From Plantago ovata (lineage: Eukaryota; Streptophyta; Magnoliopsida; Lamiales; Plantaginaceae): a stretch of 64,000 nt of DNA. A program made the translations under genes and the position numbers. Numbering within the stretch: position 1 is the first letter of the stretch; each line of letters opens with the position of its first letter. The stretch lies in NCBI GenBank assembly GCA_028274465.1, contig CM051458.1, positions 59,323,253 through 59,387,252 on the forward strand. The letters run 5' to 3'. The notes beneath the pieces are model-generated. The model made no database searches and had not been told where the DNA came from. It saw nothing but the letters and a program-made list of their open reading frames with translations. This document shows, piece by piece, positions 11,330 through 23,257 of this stretch.

Positions 11330-11427
11330 TGGAGGTTCTTTAACCTTCAGCACTGAACCGAGATCCCCTTAGGTGCTTTCCGTAAATCACTCTCACTTGA
11401 TCAGTTTGGTAGTCTTTTGCTGACAGG

Positions 11428-13846
11428 ATGTCTTTAGGAGACGCTCCCTTGCTGAAGCTGGAAAACTATGAAAAAATGGCGAAACAACATGATGCTACAT
11501 CTTGAGGCCATTAGTGATGAAATGGTTACTGTCATAAATGATGGACCTATCAAGATCACTAAACTTGAGAGAAGTTTTTATCACAAAACCACAAAAGCTG
11601 GTAAGCAAACTATCTTACGTGAACCAGTTGATACTGTCGTTCCAAAACCAAGAGAGGAATGGAATTCCGACGAAGCCAAAAGATTCCGTCTTGATGGCCA
11701 AGCAAGAAACATCATCATTCGATCAACTCCGGATACTATACAGTGCAAACTGTGGGGTGCCAAAACTGCTAAGGAAGCTTGGAAAATGGTTCAAGATCTT
11801 TGTGCTGGATCTGATAAAACCAAGGAAAACAAACTTGAAGTACTTAAGTTAAAGTTTCAGAACTTTAAACAAGTTACAAATGAGTCACTGGAAGACTTGG
11901 ATTTCAGATTCACAACTCTAGTAAGTGAGATGGCTGCCTTAGGAGTTGGAAATCTCTACTCAGATTCTGAGAAGGTGAAAACCATTATTAGAAGTCTGAA
12001 CCAAGAGTGGATCCATACTCAGAATTTCTATTATAATCAAGGAATGCCAAATACCACACCTACAGAGTTGTTCTCTCATCTTGCTACTGTCAACTACGAG
12101 ACAAAGCAAAGAGAAAATGTGTTTGCTGAAAAATCTCAAAACATTGCTCTCGCTGCAAAGCCGTCATCTTCTGAAGAAGAATGATAAAGAGCATGCTGAT
12201 GAAAATGCTTTAGTTGTTAAAAACATGAAGAAATTCATCAGGAAGGAACTTGAAAGGCGAAAAGCAAAAGAGAAGCTGAAAAAGCATCTTGGTAACAACT
12301 ACCATAACTACAAGAATGAGGCTAGCTCGCTGAACAAGCAAGCTCAACAAGAAAATTCTTCAGAAGAACCAGCAGTTGGCAATGATCTCTGCTTTTACTG
12401 CAAAAAGCCTGGACACTTCAAAGAAAATTGTCCTTTGCTGAAAGGTAAATCTGTTGAAAAGAAGAAGAAGTTCAAAAGGGCTTTGATTACTGAAGAAAAG
12501 AAAAAGCTTCAAGCAAATATTGATGCGATGTGCATTGATACTAGCTCTGAAGACAGTGAGGTAGAGAGCTCAGACACTAAAGAAGAAGAAGTCACTCTTG
12601 ATGTATAGATTGGCAAGGAAGTATGTGGAATAGCTATGGAAGCTTATCCAGATGTGTCAAACTACGAATTCTGCCTCATGGTCGGTCAGGTAAACAGTCC
12701 TACCTCTGACTCTTACTCAGAAAGTGAAGATGATATAACCTAGATAGAATTCAAGGAGAAATCGAAAGATTTGAGAAAACTCTGAGCAAACAGCAAGAGA
12801 AACTACAGAATGCTGAAACTCTGACCAAGCAAACTTCTGAAAAGTATGTTTTTCTGAAAGAAGAGTCAGAAAAGAAGGATGCTGAAATATTGCATCTCAA
12901 GAAGTTGATTGCTGAAGCTACAGAGAAGAATTCTCAAATGGCAATAGAATTGGAAGAGTATCAGTCCTCAATTCTAAAGTTGCTTGCTGAAATACAAGAA
13001 ATGAAAAAGATGAAAATCAATTTCAAATCATATGCTGATGCAAGTAATATGCTGACTGAGCTAAACTCTTATCTAAGAAATCCATCTCAAAAAGAAGGTT
13101 TAGGTGCGACGTATGAAGGTGATGATGTAATAATCTTGAGTAAAGACAAATCACCAATTACCTTTGTACGTGCAACTGATAGTGGTCAACCAGAACTCTA
13201 TCAGATTGGTCAATCTAAGGTTGATGAAATATGCAATCAAGTACCTACGACCGTAAAGCCCGCTGTTGCTATTCAAAGTAACAAGACTTTAAAAGAAAAA
13301 CAGGTTGCTGAAAAGCAAACTGTTAAGAAAAAGGATGTTGTAAAGCATTCCGCCAAACAAGTTGCTGAAAAGCAATTTGTTAAGTCAAAAGGAAAGATTA
13401 CTAAAAGTAATCAGAAGACGTTTGCTGACAAACCTGAATCAAGTAAGGTTGCTGAGACAAAAGCTCAGCATTCTCCGAAGAGTGGACTTGGTTTCAAAAC
13501 CAAGCAAAGTCAACTTTTTCATGAGTATAAGCAAAGTCATCAAAGATACTTCAAAAAGATGAATAAAATCAAGCCTAAGAGTTCTGACAAAACTCAAAAC
13601 GCTAGGACTAGAAGGAACCTTGCCAGAAAAGAACTTACTGAAAAGTATGTTCAGCAAAAAGGTCAACCGAGCAAGACACCACATCAGAAAGTGGATTTGA
13701 TTAGCAATAATCAAAAGTCTTTCGACTCAAAACCTTCTAGTTCCTCAGCAAGTAGAAAACAAGTCAAAGTTGAAAAACTCAAGACTTGGGTTTCCACTGG
13801 ACGCTTTCTTGAACATGTTAATGGACATCCAATATTGGATAATTAA
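11428..13846 (+). pseudogene. copia gag of element B (frameshifted)
   Basis: Starts with ATG at 11428 (MSLGDAPLLKLENYEK). Domain order: the UBN2/DUF4219-type copia capsid region (MMLHLEAISDEMV, LWGAKTAKEAWKMV, LEDLDFRFTTLVSEM, about 11480-12100), a CCHC knuckle CFYCKKPGHFKENC at about 12390-12432, an acidic stretch, a coiled-coil region (about 12760-13060, LKKLIAEATEKNSQMAIELEE), and a long lysine/glutamine-rich tail to 13846. Damage: an extra base in the A run near 11470 shifts the start, another shift lies near 12180, a stop at 12606-12608 replaces a Glu codon of copy D, and stops lie around 12740. Gag this long, with a coiled coil after the knuckle, fits sireviruses. It ends at TAA 13844-13846, in a frame different from pol. 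Confidence 0.88.
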
Positions 13847-16800
13847 CTTGTTTGCTCTTGATTGTGCAGACTTCAGCCACGGAGACAAACAATACAATTT
13901 GGCAATTTGACAGTGGTTATGGAAAGCACATGACGGGCAACAAGAAAAACCTTATAAACTATAGACGGTGGTCTAAAGGTCCAACAATAAGGTTTGTTGG
14001 TGGAGGCTTTGGTTCTACTAATGGTTATGGTGACGTGAAGTTAGGATGCATTACCATTTCGGGAGTTCTTTATGTCAAAAATCTTAAGTTTAACCTTTTC
14101 ACAATGAGTCAATTCGCTGATAAAGGATACTTCATCAAAATCAAAAGTGATGAATGTAAACTTATAGACTTTGAGACAAAGAAGGTTATTATCGTTGCTA
14201 GAAGATCAGGAGGTTTGTATACTGTAGATTGGTCTTCAGCAATCGTTGAAAAATACCTTATCTCAGATCATGATTGCCTTGATGAAAAAGCATGGTTATG
14301 GCATAAACGAACAAGTCACCTAAACTTTATGACGCTGAATTAGCTGTCTAAAAAGGCACTTGTAGTTGGATTACCTAAGGTTACTTTCAAGAAGGATGGT
14401 GTTTGCAATGCATGTCAGCAAGGAAAGCAAACCAAATCTTCTTTTAAGAACAAGGCAGTACCGTCAACTTCAAAACCTTTACAACTCTTGCACATGGACT
14501 TGTTTAAATATTCTTCAACAAGCTATGCTGGTAAGAAGTATGGTCTGGTGGTGGTAGATGACTATTCAAGATTCACTTGGGTAGTATTTATCAAACACAA
14601 GTCTGAAACAAGGACTGAAATACCTAACTTGTTGAACAAGCTTGAAGTCATGAAAAATGACAAGGTAAAAGTCATTAGAACAGACCATGGTACTTAGTTT
14701 GTAAACCAGTACATAACTGAGTATTGCACTTCCAAAGGCATACACCATCAGTTATCCTCAGTAAGGACACCACAACAAAATGGTGTTGCTGAAAGGAAGA
14801 ATCATACCCTTAAGGAAGCAGCCAGAACAATGCTTGTTGACACTGAAATAAGTGAAGCTTATTGGGTTGAAGCGATTAATACCGCCTGCTATACTCAAAA
14901 TAGATGTTTGATAACTAAGGATTACAACAAAACTCCCTATGAGTTATTTGTTGGAAGACCTCCTAACATCACGCATCTAAGAGTATTTGGTTGCAAATAC
15001 TTTGTTCTTAACAATGGTAGAGAATATTTAAGAACATTTCAACCAAAGGCAGACGAAGCGATATTTCTTGGTTACTCCTTGCATAGTAAAGCTTATAGAG
15101 TTTACAACAAAAAGGCACAAAAGATCGAAGAATCAGTGCATGTTGTATTCTATGAAAAGTCACAAGGAGTTCCTGCTGAATAAGAAATATCAGATTGTAT
15201 GAAGAAGTTACTCATACACGAGCAAAGAACTGAATCTGATGCTAGGAAAGTCAAATCAATTGAACTAAATGATGATTCTGATAATGACTCTCCTCCCCCG
15301 AGTCATGACAAGATAAAAATAGTTCATGACAAAGAATTTCCAGCAAAAGACGCGGTTGCTCCAGATGTTGCTGAAACTATGCAACATCCTGTACCTGCTG
15401 ACGAGTTACCTCAAACCAGCAATGCTGAACAACCAGTTGCTGATGAACCAATCTCAGCAGAGACACAACAAATTACCAGTAGTACTGAGCAAGTACATAC
15501 TGAAGAGTTACATGATGAAGAGCAAACTTATCCAGATCCAAAGAGCAGAAAACCTGTAATAAATGGATTAGAGATCATCCCTCTACGGATATGATTGGTG
15601 ATATTGACAAACTCCAATGACTAGATCCAAAGTATCTACTAATCAAGAACTTGCTGAAGGAGAAAATGTCATAGAAGTAGAAGTTTTGTTCTCTTGCTTT
15701 GTTTCAGAAATTGAACCCAAGACCATAGAAGAAGCTTTAAAGCATTCTGAATGGATCAAGGCAATGCAAGAAGAACTGGATCAATTTGAAAGGAACAAAG
15801 TCTGGAAACTTGTACCCCTTGCTGAAGGAAAGAAAGCAATTGGTACAAAGTGGGTGTTCAGAAACAAGCTGAGTGAGTCTGGAGAAATAACAAGGAACAA
15901 AGCACGTTTAGTTGCTGAAGGTTACTGTCAGACTGAAGGATTGGACTATGATGTGTCTTATGCTCCAGTTGCAAGATTGGATGCAATTAGGCTTTTCTTA
16001 GCCTTTGCTTCTCACAATGACTTCATTGTTTATCAAATGGATGTTAAAAGTGCATTACTAAATGGTGAACTTGCTGAAGAAGTCTACTTGGAACAACCCC
16101 CTGGCTTTGAACTTACCTCAGAAACCAAGATGGTATACAAGCTTCAGAAAGCTATATATGGTCTAAATCAAGCACCAAGAGCTTGGTATGATACCTTAGC
16201 TAAGTTCTTGCTGGACAATGGTTTCAAGAAAGGTGAAGTTGACAAAACTTTATTTACCATGAACCATGATGGTAAAATACTCTTAGTCCAGATTTATGTG
16301 GATGACATAATATTTGGATCTAAGGACAAACAACTTTGTGATGAATTTGCCAAACTCATGACAAACAAGTTTGAAATGAGTATGATGGGTAAATTGAATT
16401 ATTTCCTAGGATTGCAAGTCAAGCAACTCAAAGATGGAATATTCATAAATCAAGCAAAGTATGCAAAGGAAATGCTCATAAAGTTCAGGATCAAAGAGGA
16501 AGAAAAACCTGAAAAGATCCCTATGAGTGTTGGTACCAAATTAGGCAATACTGAACAAGATAAGAGTGTTGATGAACACAAGTATAGGAAGCTCATTTGT
16601 TCTTTGCTGTATTTAACAGAAAGTAGACCTGACATTCAGTATGCTGTTTGTGTGTGTGAACGATTCCAATCTGATCCAAGAGAATCACACTACAAAAAGG
16701 CACTTAAGATATTGAAATATGTCAAAGGTACAGTCAATGTTGGATTATGGTATCCTAAAGATTCTGGATTGGAATTGGTTGGTTATTTTGATGCTGATCA

Positions 16801-17246
16801 TGGAGGATCAACTCTTGATAGAAAAAGTACTTCTGGAACTTGTCAGTTTCTAGGTACTAGATTAATATCGTGGTTCAGCAAGAAGCAAACCTATGTTGCC
16901 AATTCATCTACTGAATCTGAGTACATTGCGGCTGGTTGTTGCACAGCTCAAATCCTATGGATTCAACAACAATTAAGAGATTATGGTATTTCTGCAAAAA
17001 AAAACACCAATCGTTTGTGATAATACAAGTGCTATTGCTATCACGCAAAATCCTAAGTTCCACTCAAGGACAAAGCACATTGATATTAGACATCATTTCA
17101 TTAGAGATCATGTGGAAAAAGGAGACATTGAGGTTGTGAAAGTAGGTATTGATGATCAACTTGCTGACATCTTTACCAAGCCCCTACCAGATAATAGGTT
17201 CGCAATGCTTAGGTATAACCTAGGATTGATTGAACTACCTCAATAG
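13847..17246 (+). pseudogene. copia pol of element B: protease, integrase, RT, RNase H (broken)
   Basis: Protease motif FDSGYGKHMTG near 13905; the GAG-pre-integrase box WLWHKRTSHLN near 14290; zinc-binding CNACQQGKQ near 14405; the integrase core with Asp in LLHMDLF, Asp in IRTDHGT and Glu in PQQNGVAERKN (14480-14800); RT from about 15760 with [13 protein letters not shown] and [10 protein letters not shown] (about 16290-16320); RNase H with [13 protein letters not shown] and [10 protein letters not shown] (16790-16930), ending in LIELPQ at 17246. Breaks: a stop at 14341-14343 (Lys codon in D), a stop at about 14695 (Glu of TDHGTEF), a stop at 15181-15183, a frameshift around 15590 and a shift in the A run near 17000. 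There is no ATG at its start; it opens just as gag closes, in the -1 frame. Confidence 0.93.
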
Positions 17247-17266
17247 TAAGGGATACATTTGATAGA

Positions 17267-17640
17267 TTGTTGAAACAGGCATTCAACAAGCCAAAGTATG
17301 CTTACATGTATAAAGTCCCTTCCACTGATTTCTTCTAAAAAGAAATGATAGCTCACTACATGATTGCTGAAACATGCATTTAACAAGTAATTCCTTCAAA
17401 CCAGATATTTGTTAGGAAACTTGATCACTTGCTGAGACGGGTACTCAGCAAAGGAAAAACTTTGAAGATTATTGAAACTGGCATTCAGACAATCAAAGAT
17501 ACTCAAACAGGTATTCAAAATATCAAAAGAAAAACCTGAGACGGGAACTCAGCAAAGAGCAAGAATACTTCTCGAGTTTTACCTAAAAATTTCTCAATAC
17601 AAAAAGAATTTGCTGAGACGGGAATTTTCAGCAAAAACAA
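17267..17640 (+). repeat. Array of short hairpins with conserved 7-base loop (B)
   Basis: About seven units of the form CTGA(A/G)-AC(A/G)GG(C/T/A)A-(T/C)TCAG, two of them with perfect 8-bp stems and a 7-base loop (ACAGGCA, ACGGGTA). Arms differ between units in a paired way. Confidence 0.8.
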
Positions 17641-18017
17641 GGCTTGTTACCTAAAAAGGTAAGTGACAAATTCAAATTAATTAAAATCGCTGAAAAGATT
17701 CTCATTTACTTCAACAAGCAATTAGCGTTGGAGTAAAAAGGATCAAATCCCGTGAATCAAGGTAAAATCAATTTGTGACGTTAATCGTGGCACATATAAA
17801 CTCGCTGTTAATCATGACATGAAATACAATCGTGGCCATTGATTTTAAAGAAGTTTTTGATCCAACGGTTGATATTACAAAGAGAAAGTATGCTCTGACG
17901 GTTTTTGTTAGTGGACCACTATGCATTTAATGCAAAGGCTCCACTAACACAGATGAATCTCTGTTTTACCCTTGCTGAGAACTCAAAACCATTGAGCTTC
18001 TCACACAACAGAGACAC

Positions 18018-18025
18018 TATATAAA
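18018..18025 (+). promoter_or_regulatory. Candidate internal TATA box for ORF-X (B)
   Basis: TATATAAA in the context GACACTATATAAAC, 148 bp before the ORF-X ATG, conserved at 44224 in D (141 bp before its ATG). The LTR promoter uses a different surrounding sequence. Confidence 0.55.
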
Positions 18026-18165
18026 CTAAGAGTTAGAGAAAGACAAAATTCTTTAACTCACATTTCCTTTCTCTGCAAATTTTCTAGCCTGTGCTCTGAA
18101 TTCACTTTACCTCCGGTCAAAAAGAAAAACTCTCTTTTTCGTACAACTCCCTTACTATATAAGAG

Positions 18166-20435
18166 ATGGCTCCTAAGATACAATCATCTAAGACCTCTAA
18201 GTCATCTAAGGCAGACAGTGCTGGAAAAACCACTACTCCGGTTGAAATTCCGGCAACCAACACAGTGAAAATTGTGTTGAAAAACGACCGAGTAACCGAA
18301 AGACCCATGCCGCCTGCATATCTCGACACTACAAAGTGTGAGCAGATGATGCAGTGGGGTGGATTTTCCAAGGAGAAGTACATTAGATACTTGTTCAACT
18401 AGACGAAGAAAACGAAGAGGCGTTGAACTTGATTAATCAACAAGGCCTTCTTTTCTTCATTACTGCTCGCACTAAGAAAGTGAGCATGTTGGACACAATG
18501 GAGTTCTACAATAATGCAGAAATCCAAACCCTTACTGACGGACAAGGAGTCACTGAAAAGGATTGATTTAGTAAACATCTTTCAGATTCCAACTAGTGGA
18601 ACTGAAGATGACATTACTGCCACTGATGAAGAAATTGAAGCCTTCTACAGTGATGTCAGAAATGAAAAGATGAAGAAAGGAGAGATTGCTCCCATGACTT
18701 GGACATCAAAGCACGTAAAGAGAAAGCATCTCTGCCATTGGCTTGGTCTGGTAGCTCTGCTACTAATCAAAGTCTTAGACTCCCAAGTTGGAGGAATTGA
18801 CCAAGTTGGCTTGAGAAGGTGGCCATTGCTGATGCATATCCATGAGAATAAAACTAAGCTCAACTAGGCTAAGTACATTTTCAACAGACTTGTTGATTGT
18901 GTTACTAAGTTCAAGGTAAAGTTTGAAGACAATACAGTCTCACCTACCTTTCCAGTGTTATATGGATTGAAAATATGCTACATCCTTGAACACTTCAGGA
19001 TTCAACTAAGAAACCCATTGCCGATTAAGAAATCAGTATGCAATGTGGGAAGAGCCTTCTACAAGCAGAATGGACCTAAGCTTGCTGACAAGAAGCCAAA
19101 GAAACCAACAGCTGCAAATGTTGTCAATGTTGGTCAGCAAGATAGGTATCCAACAGCTGGAAATGTTGCTGAGACTGATAATCAGTCCATGAATGCAACA
19201 ACTGCAGATGTTGATCAACAAGGTAAGTGTACAACATCTGCAAATGTTGCGGAAAATGCAACAGCTACAAATGTTGCTGCTGAAGCCACTGCGGTTGCTG
19301 AAACTAATGCACCCAGTGAGAAATCTAAGAAGAAAAAGAGGAAAGCTGATGATGACACTCAAACTGCAACGTCATCAGCTGACCCTATTCCCAAGAAGAA
19401 ATGTACAAAGACTTACCCAAGAAAGAAAACAACGGCACGTAAGTCCGTTCCAATTGTCCATGATTTATCAGATGATGCTCCAGTGGTTGCTGAAACGCAA
19501 GCCACTGCAGTAGATGTTGTTGAAGTGTTTGTAGAAGCCTTCAGCAATGTTGAAGTGTTTGCAGAAGCCTTCAACAATCAACCTAATGTTGATACATCTG
19601 CTGATATAAGACCACATGGCAGTGGAAATGAAATTCCTGCCCAAGTCCCCAATATCTACATTGTAGATAATCCTAATGACAACACTCTGGAACCAGCAAG
19701 TGATATTGCTGCAGACTTGAGACGAGCGGCACTTATTGACAATGCTGCTGAAGAGATAGTTGCTAAACAAGCAACTAATCCGGTCCCAGAAATTGCTGAA
19801 GCTGCAATTGCTGAAGAACCACTTGCTGAGACTGCAATGGTTCAAGTCCCAGAGGTTGCTGAAACACAACAAGAGACAGTATTTGACGACGCATCTCAAG
19901 ATGCTGAGAATATTAGACCTAGTTCATCTTTGACCTCTATTGACAAAGTTCAACTGGTGCTGACTGACCTAAGCCAGCAAATGGACTTGGAGACTGAAGA
20001 AAACTCCAACAAGTCAGTAGACATGTTCATGAAAAGTAGTGAACTAAAAGGTCTCCGCTCAACTTGTCATTTCAGAGACAAGGGAGATTGCTGAATCTGC
20101 ACAGCCTTCTCAACTAGAGCAAGAAAAGAAGTCTGCTGAGGAACAAGTCCCAGATAATTAAGCTGTTATGATTAGGACTGAGTCACCACCTGCCCTTCTT
20201 CAGCAGGTAGTTAACTCAGATATAAGAAAAACTTCACTATCTGAAACTTTATCTTTTGCTGATATAATTGTTTCCTTACAGACTTCTCAAGATACAAGTC
20301 AGAAGATTGCTGAAATTTCTGCACCAGAATCCACAACTCCTGTTCAGCAGGTAGATGAAAATTTTGGTAAATCTACTAAGTTTGAAAACTTAGTACTTGT
20401 ATCTAATATAAAGTTATTTCAGGATGAACAATTCA
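18166..20435 (+). pseudogene. ORF-X of element B, 5' part (broken by C1 insertion)
   Basis: Extra gene downstream of pol; it has no confident family assignment. It begins MAPKIQSSKTSKSSK, then a globular region (LDTTKCEQMMQWGGFSKEKYIRY, then FQIPTSGTEDDITATDEEIEAFYSDVRNEKMKKGEIAP, then YGLKICYILEHFRIQLRNPLP to about 19060), then an Ala/Val/Glu-rich low-complexity region rich in VAE words, a basic nuclear-signal-like cluster (KKKKRKADDD and PKKKCTK, about 19320-19410), and further acidic sequence. Frameshifts lie near 18400, 18530-18560, a stop in 18860-18870, and a loss of bases near 20060. Two in-frame intron-like segments are at 20207-20281 and 20351-20422. The match with D ends at 20435-20441, where element C1 starts. 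The gene continues at 31519. Confidence 0.8.
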
Positions 20436-20641
20436 AGGATGAAATCTGTTCGGATAGGATGATAGATCATGTAATAGGTTTCGATTTAAGCTAAAGAACA
20501 CTCAACTTGGTCAAGAAATGAATAAGTTATGAAGATTTAAATGTAAAATCGCACTTTTCGGGTTTTTTGGGAGGATGAATGAAGAAGAATGAAGAAAATT
20601 AGGTTTTGGGGAAGAAATCCGCGTTTTTGAAGTTCTGGGAC

Positions 20642-20720
20642 CGTGGGGCGGTTCGCCCCACGCGGGGCGGTTCGCCCCCACGTGGGGCGGTTCGCCCCGT
20701 GCTCCCCAGTGCGGGGAGAC
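20642..20720 (-). repeat. GC-rich palindrome array, internal copy (C1)
   Basis: Three units of GGGGCGGTTCGCCCC in tandem, within AT-rich DNA. The sister copy C2 at 27671-27690 has a single unit, so copy number changed after the two diverged. Confidence 0.88.
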
Positions 20721-20899
20721 GGTCTCCGACATCAGAAAATGCGGTTTTAATCCCCGAAACCATTTTTTTCAAAAAACCACTCGAAAAATCTCACTCAACA
20801 TAAGCATATACGACACAGACATGAACAAATTCGCATATGAGAAGCAAATAGTTCAAGAATGAATGCATGCAGAAAAGCAGTAAAGAAAGCGATAAAAAT

Positions 20900-20917
20900 T
20901 CCGGGTTGCCTCCCGGA
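20900..20917 (-). other. Conserved hairpin after gag-protease (C1)
   Basis: TCCGGG/CCCGGA stem with a 6-base loop, identical to the hairpin in C2 and E. Confidence 0.75.
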
Positions 20918-20960
20918 TAGCGTCATTGTTTAAAGTCTTTGACTCGACTCCTGTCTGCGC

Positions 20961-23112
20961 CTATCTCTTCTTTTTGCGGGTACTAGGCTTCCCCTTCATT
21001 GATCTCCTTTCCATGCCACGAACCTGTGAATAAGAAAGAATATAGGCTGCAAGACCACAGTAGTGAGTAGTGATATCAGGCGGTTCAGGTGGATCAGGTA
21101 TGGCTTGCAACACGTGTTGCTTGCCATCCACTTCGATAGTGCAAGTTCTTTGGTAAATGTCCATCACGGAGCGTAGTTTGGTCAAGAATGTTTGCCCTAA
21201 GAGTATGACATCCCCCGTTCCAGGTGCAGACGCCGGCATAACTACAAAATTGGTGTATATAGATGCTTCACCAATCTTGACCAACACATTTTTCACAACG
21301 CCCTCAGGTCTCATAAAGGATCCATCCGCCAGTTGCACAATAGTCCTTTGCTCAGATAGTTTTCCAATGTTTCTCTTTTCAAACACATTCAAAGGAATTA
21401 TGTTTGAGTAGGATCCCGTGTCTAGTGTGGCACGGACATGTTAAAGCTCACCAATCCCTACCTTAACGTCGAAACTTTAGGGAGTGGTTCGGGATCCTCT
21501 TGCTCCTCATCACTTGTGTCAGAACCAAGGTCCTTCTCTTCATCCTCAGCCTGTAGAAGTTCTTCCTTCATGCAACACTCGCACCTAACAACCTTCCTGA
21601 TGGTGATTTCGTCAGGTACATCACCAGCCAATGTAATGGCATTTGACTTCACAGTGCTGCTGGGCAGTTTGCCTTGTTCCCTACTTGCTCCTCGGTCGAT
21701 CAACTCTTGCATCTTTTGATGGGAAAGCCTAGTGCTTTCTTCCAACCTATCGAGCCTTGCCCTACTCTTCTCGGAATCTTCTTCATACCGTTTGAGAAAA
21801 CTTTGTGTGTGATCGACCATCTTTTGCAAGTTCTCCATCAGTTGAGCCGACTTCGACTTCGGTGGCTCTTTCGGAGCGGGGTTTTCGAAGTGATCATTAC
21901 CATAGTTCAGCCTACTACGGTCTTGGTTAGGTCCATAAGTTTGGTTAGCCGGTGCATATCCTTGATTGTTTCGGAATCCTCTTCTCCAAAATCCACCTCG
22001 AGGATTCCTACCGTCTTGTCCGTAGCTAACTTCTTGAGTACCAAACTCCGTAGCAAAGGCTTCTTCTTCACCTCCTCGAGCCCAGTTGCCATCATCGTAT
22101 GCCAGTTCGGATCTACACATGTGAGCCCCATGCCCATAGTTCTTGCATATTCGGCATACTTCGTTCGAAACAGTTGTTCCTGTGGCGTTCTTGAGGACTT
22201 GCTGCAATTCGTTGGTAAAGCACTCGAATTGATCCCCATTCCCCTGTACATAGGGGCTTCTTGAGTCGGTGGAGCTTCAGGTCCACGTCTTCTAACCATT
22301 GCTCTTGGGTCCTTGAACTGCGAACCCTTAGCAAGCCTTTCGAAAACTGCCCAGACGGCTTCTGCGGTTTCCTCCCAAATATTGCCTCGGCATTGGAAAT
22401 CCACCACTTGTTGGTTCTCGAAGGTTAGTCCATTGTAGAAGTGTTGGACTAGGTCGGAAAGTTCAAAACCATGGAGAGGGCACTTGTTCGTGAGATCTTG
22501 GAACCTCTCGAACGCGGTGTAGATGGTCTCATCATAGTCCTACTTGAATCCAGTGATCTGCGCCTTAAGCGCGGTAGTCAAGGTGTGAGGGAAGTATTTC
22601 TCCATGAAAGCTGAAAAAACCTTCTCCCAAGTGTCCAGCGAGCCTGCTGGAAGTGAACTTAACCATGACTTGGCTCTGTCGTCAAGTCCCATAGCAAAAA
22701 CCTTCATCCTCAACTCATCCGTTGTTATGTCAGCTCCGGGTCGTGGGAGTTGGTTGACGAAATCATCAATATCGTGCAAGTACCCCATCACATCTTCCCT
22801 TGATAAGCCATAGAACCTCGGAAGTTGTTGGAATGCGTGGTTCTTGATCTCCAGATCTCGGGTTGCAGACGAAAGAACAATCGTCGGTCCCCTCATACGA
22901 TCCTTGGTGGGTTGAACCCATGCTTTCAGTGGTCTAGCTTCTGCCATTCCGTCGATTTCCTTGAAAAGACTAAGTAGAGATTCAGAGAAATCGGTTTCCT
23001 CTATTTCGTCTAGTGCGCGCCTTTCAAGTAGTCGCCTTCTTTGGTGGTAGACTCTGTCGATCTCAGCAATTGAATCAGCAAGCGGTGTTCCTGCAGAACG
23101 TGTATGCGGCAT
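20961..23112 (-). pseudogene. gag-protease of C1 (stops and two 1-base deletions)
   Basis: ATG at 23112 (MPHTRSAGTPLADSIAEIDR). The gag core, a CCHC knuckle CRICKNYGHGAHMC near 22150 (intact here) and a DTG retropepsin are present, with the tail RKKKR ending at 20961. Breaks: a stop at 22540-22542 in place of a Gln codon, a missing C near 22245, a missing T near 21478, and a stop near 21440. The length of 2,152 against 2,154 in C2 agrees with exactly two single-base losses. Otherwise nearly identical to C2, so the two parted recently. Confidence 0.88.
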
Positions 23113-23236
23113 ACACAATCTGAAACAGACTAGGAAAGCAGTATCAGAGAGAGATTAAAAAGGAAAACTAAAACTAATAGAATTAGGAATCTAAAGCTGT
23201 AAATATAAACAAATTAAACAGAAAAAAGGAGTATAG

Positions 23237-23254
23237 TCCCCGTCAACGGCGCCA
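23237..23254 (-). promoter_or_regulatory. Primer binding site, tRNA-Asp type, one mismatch (C1)
   Basis: TGGCGCCGTTGACGGGGA on the minus strand: the tRNA-Asp complement with one change relative to A, C2 and E. Confidence 0.82.
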
Positions 23255-23257
23255 ATT

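Larger units (their letters stand above)
17247..18165 (+). other. pol to ORF-X spacer of B with hairpin array
   Basis: 919-bp noncoding stretch. The first 400 bp hold a series of short inverted repeats with a shared loop, such as TTGTTGAA/TTCAACAA at 17267-17289, TTGCTGAG/CTCAGCAA at 17429-17451, CTGAG/CTCAG near 17540 and TTGCTGA/TCAGCAA near 17610-17637. The last 150 bp look like a promoter and leader, with TATATAAA at 18018 and a pyrimidine-rich leader before the ATG at 18166. The same plan occurs at 43459-44364. Confidence 0.85.
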
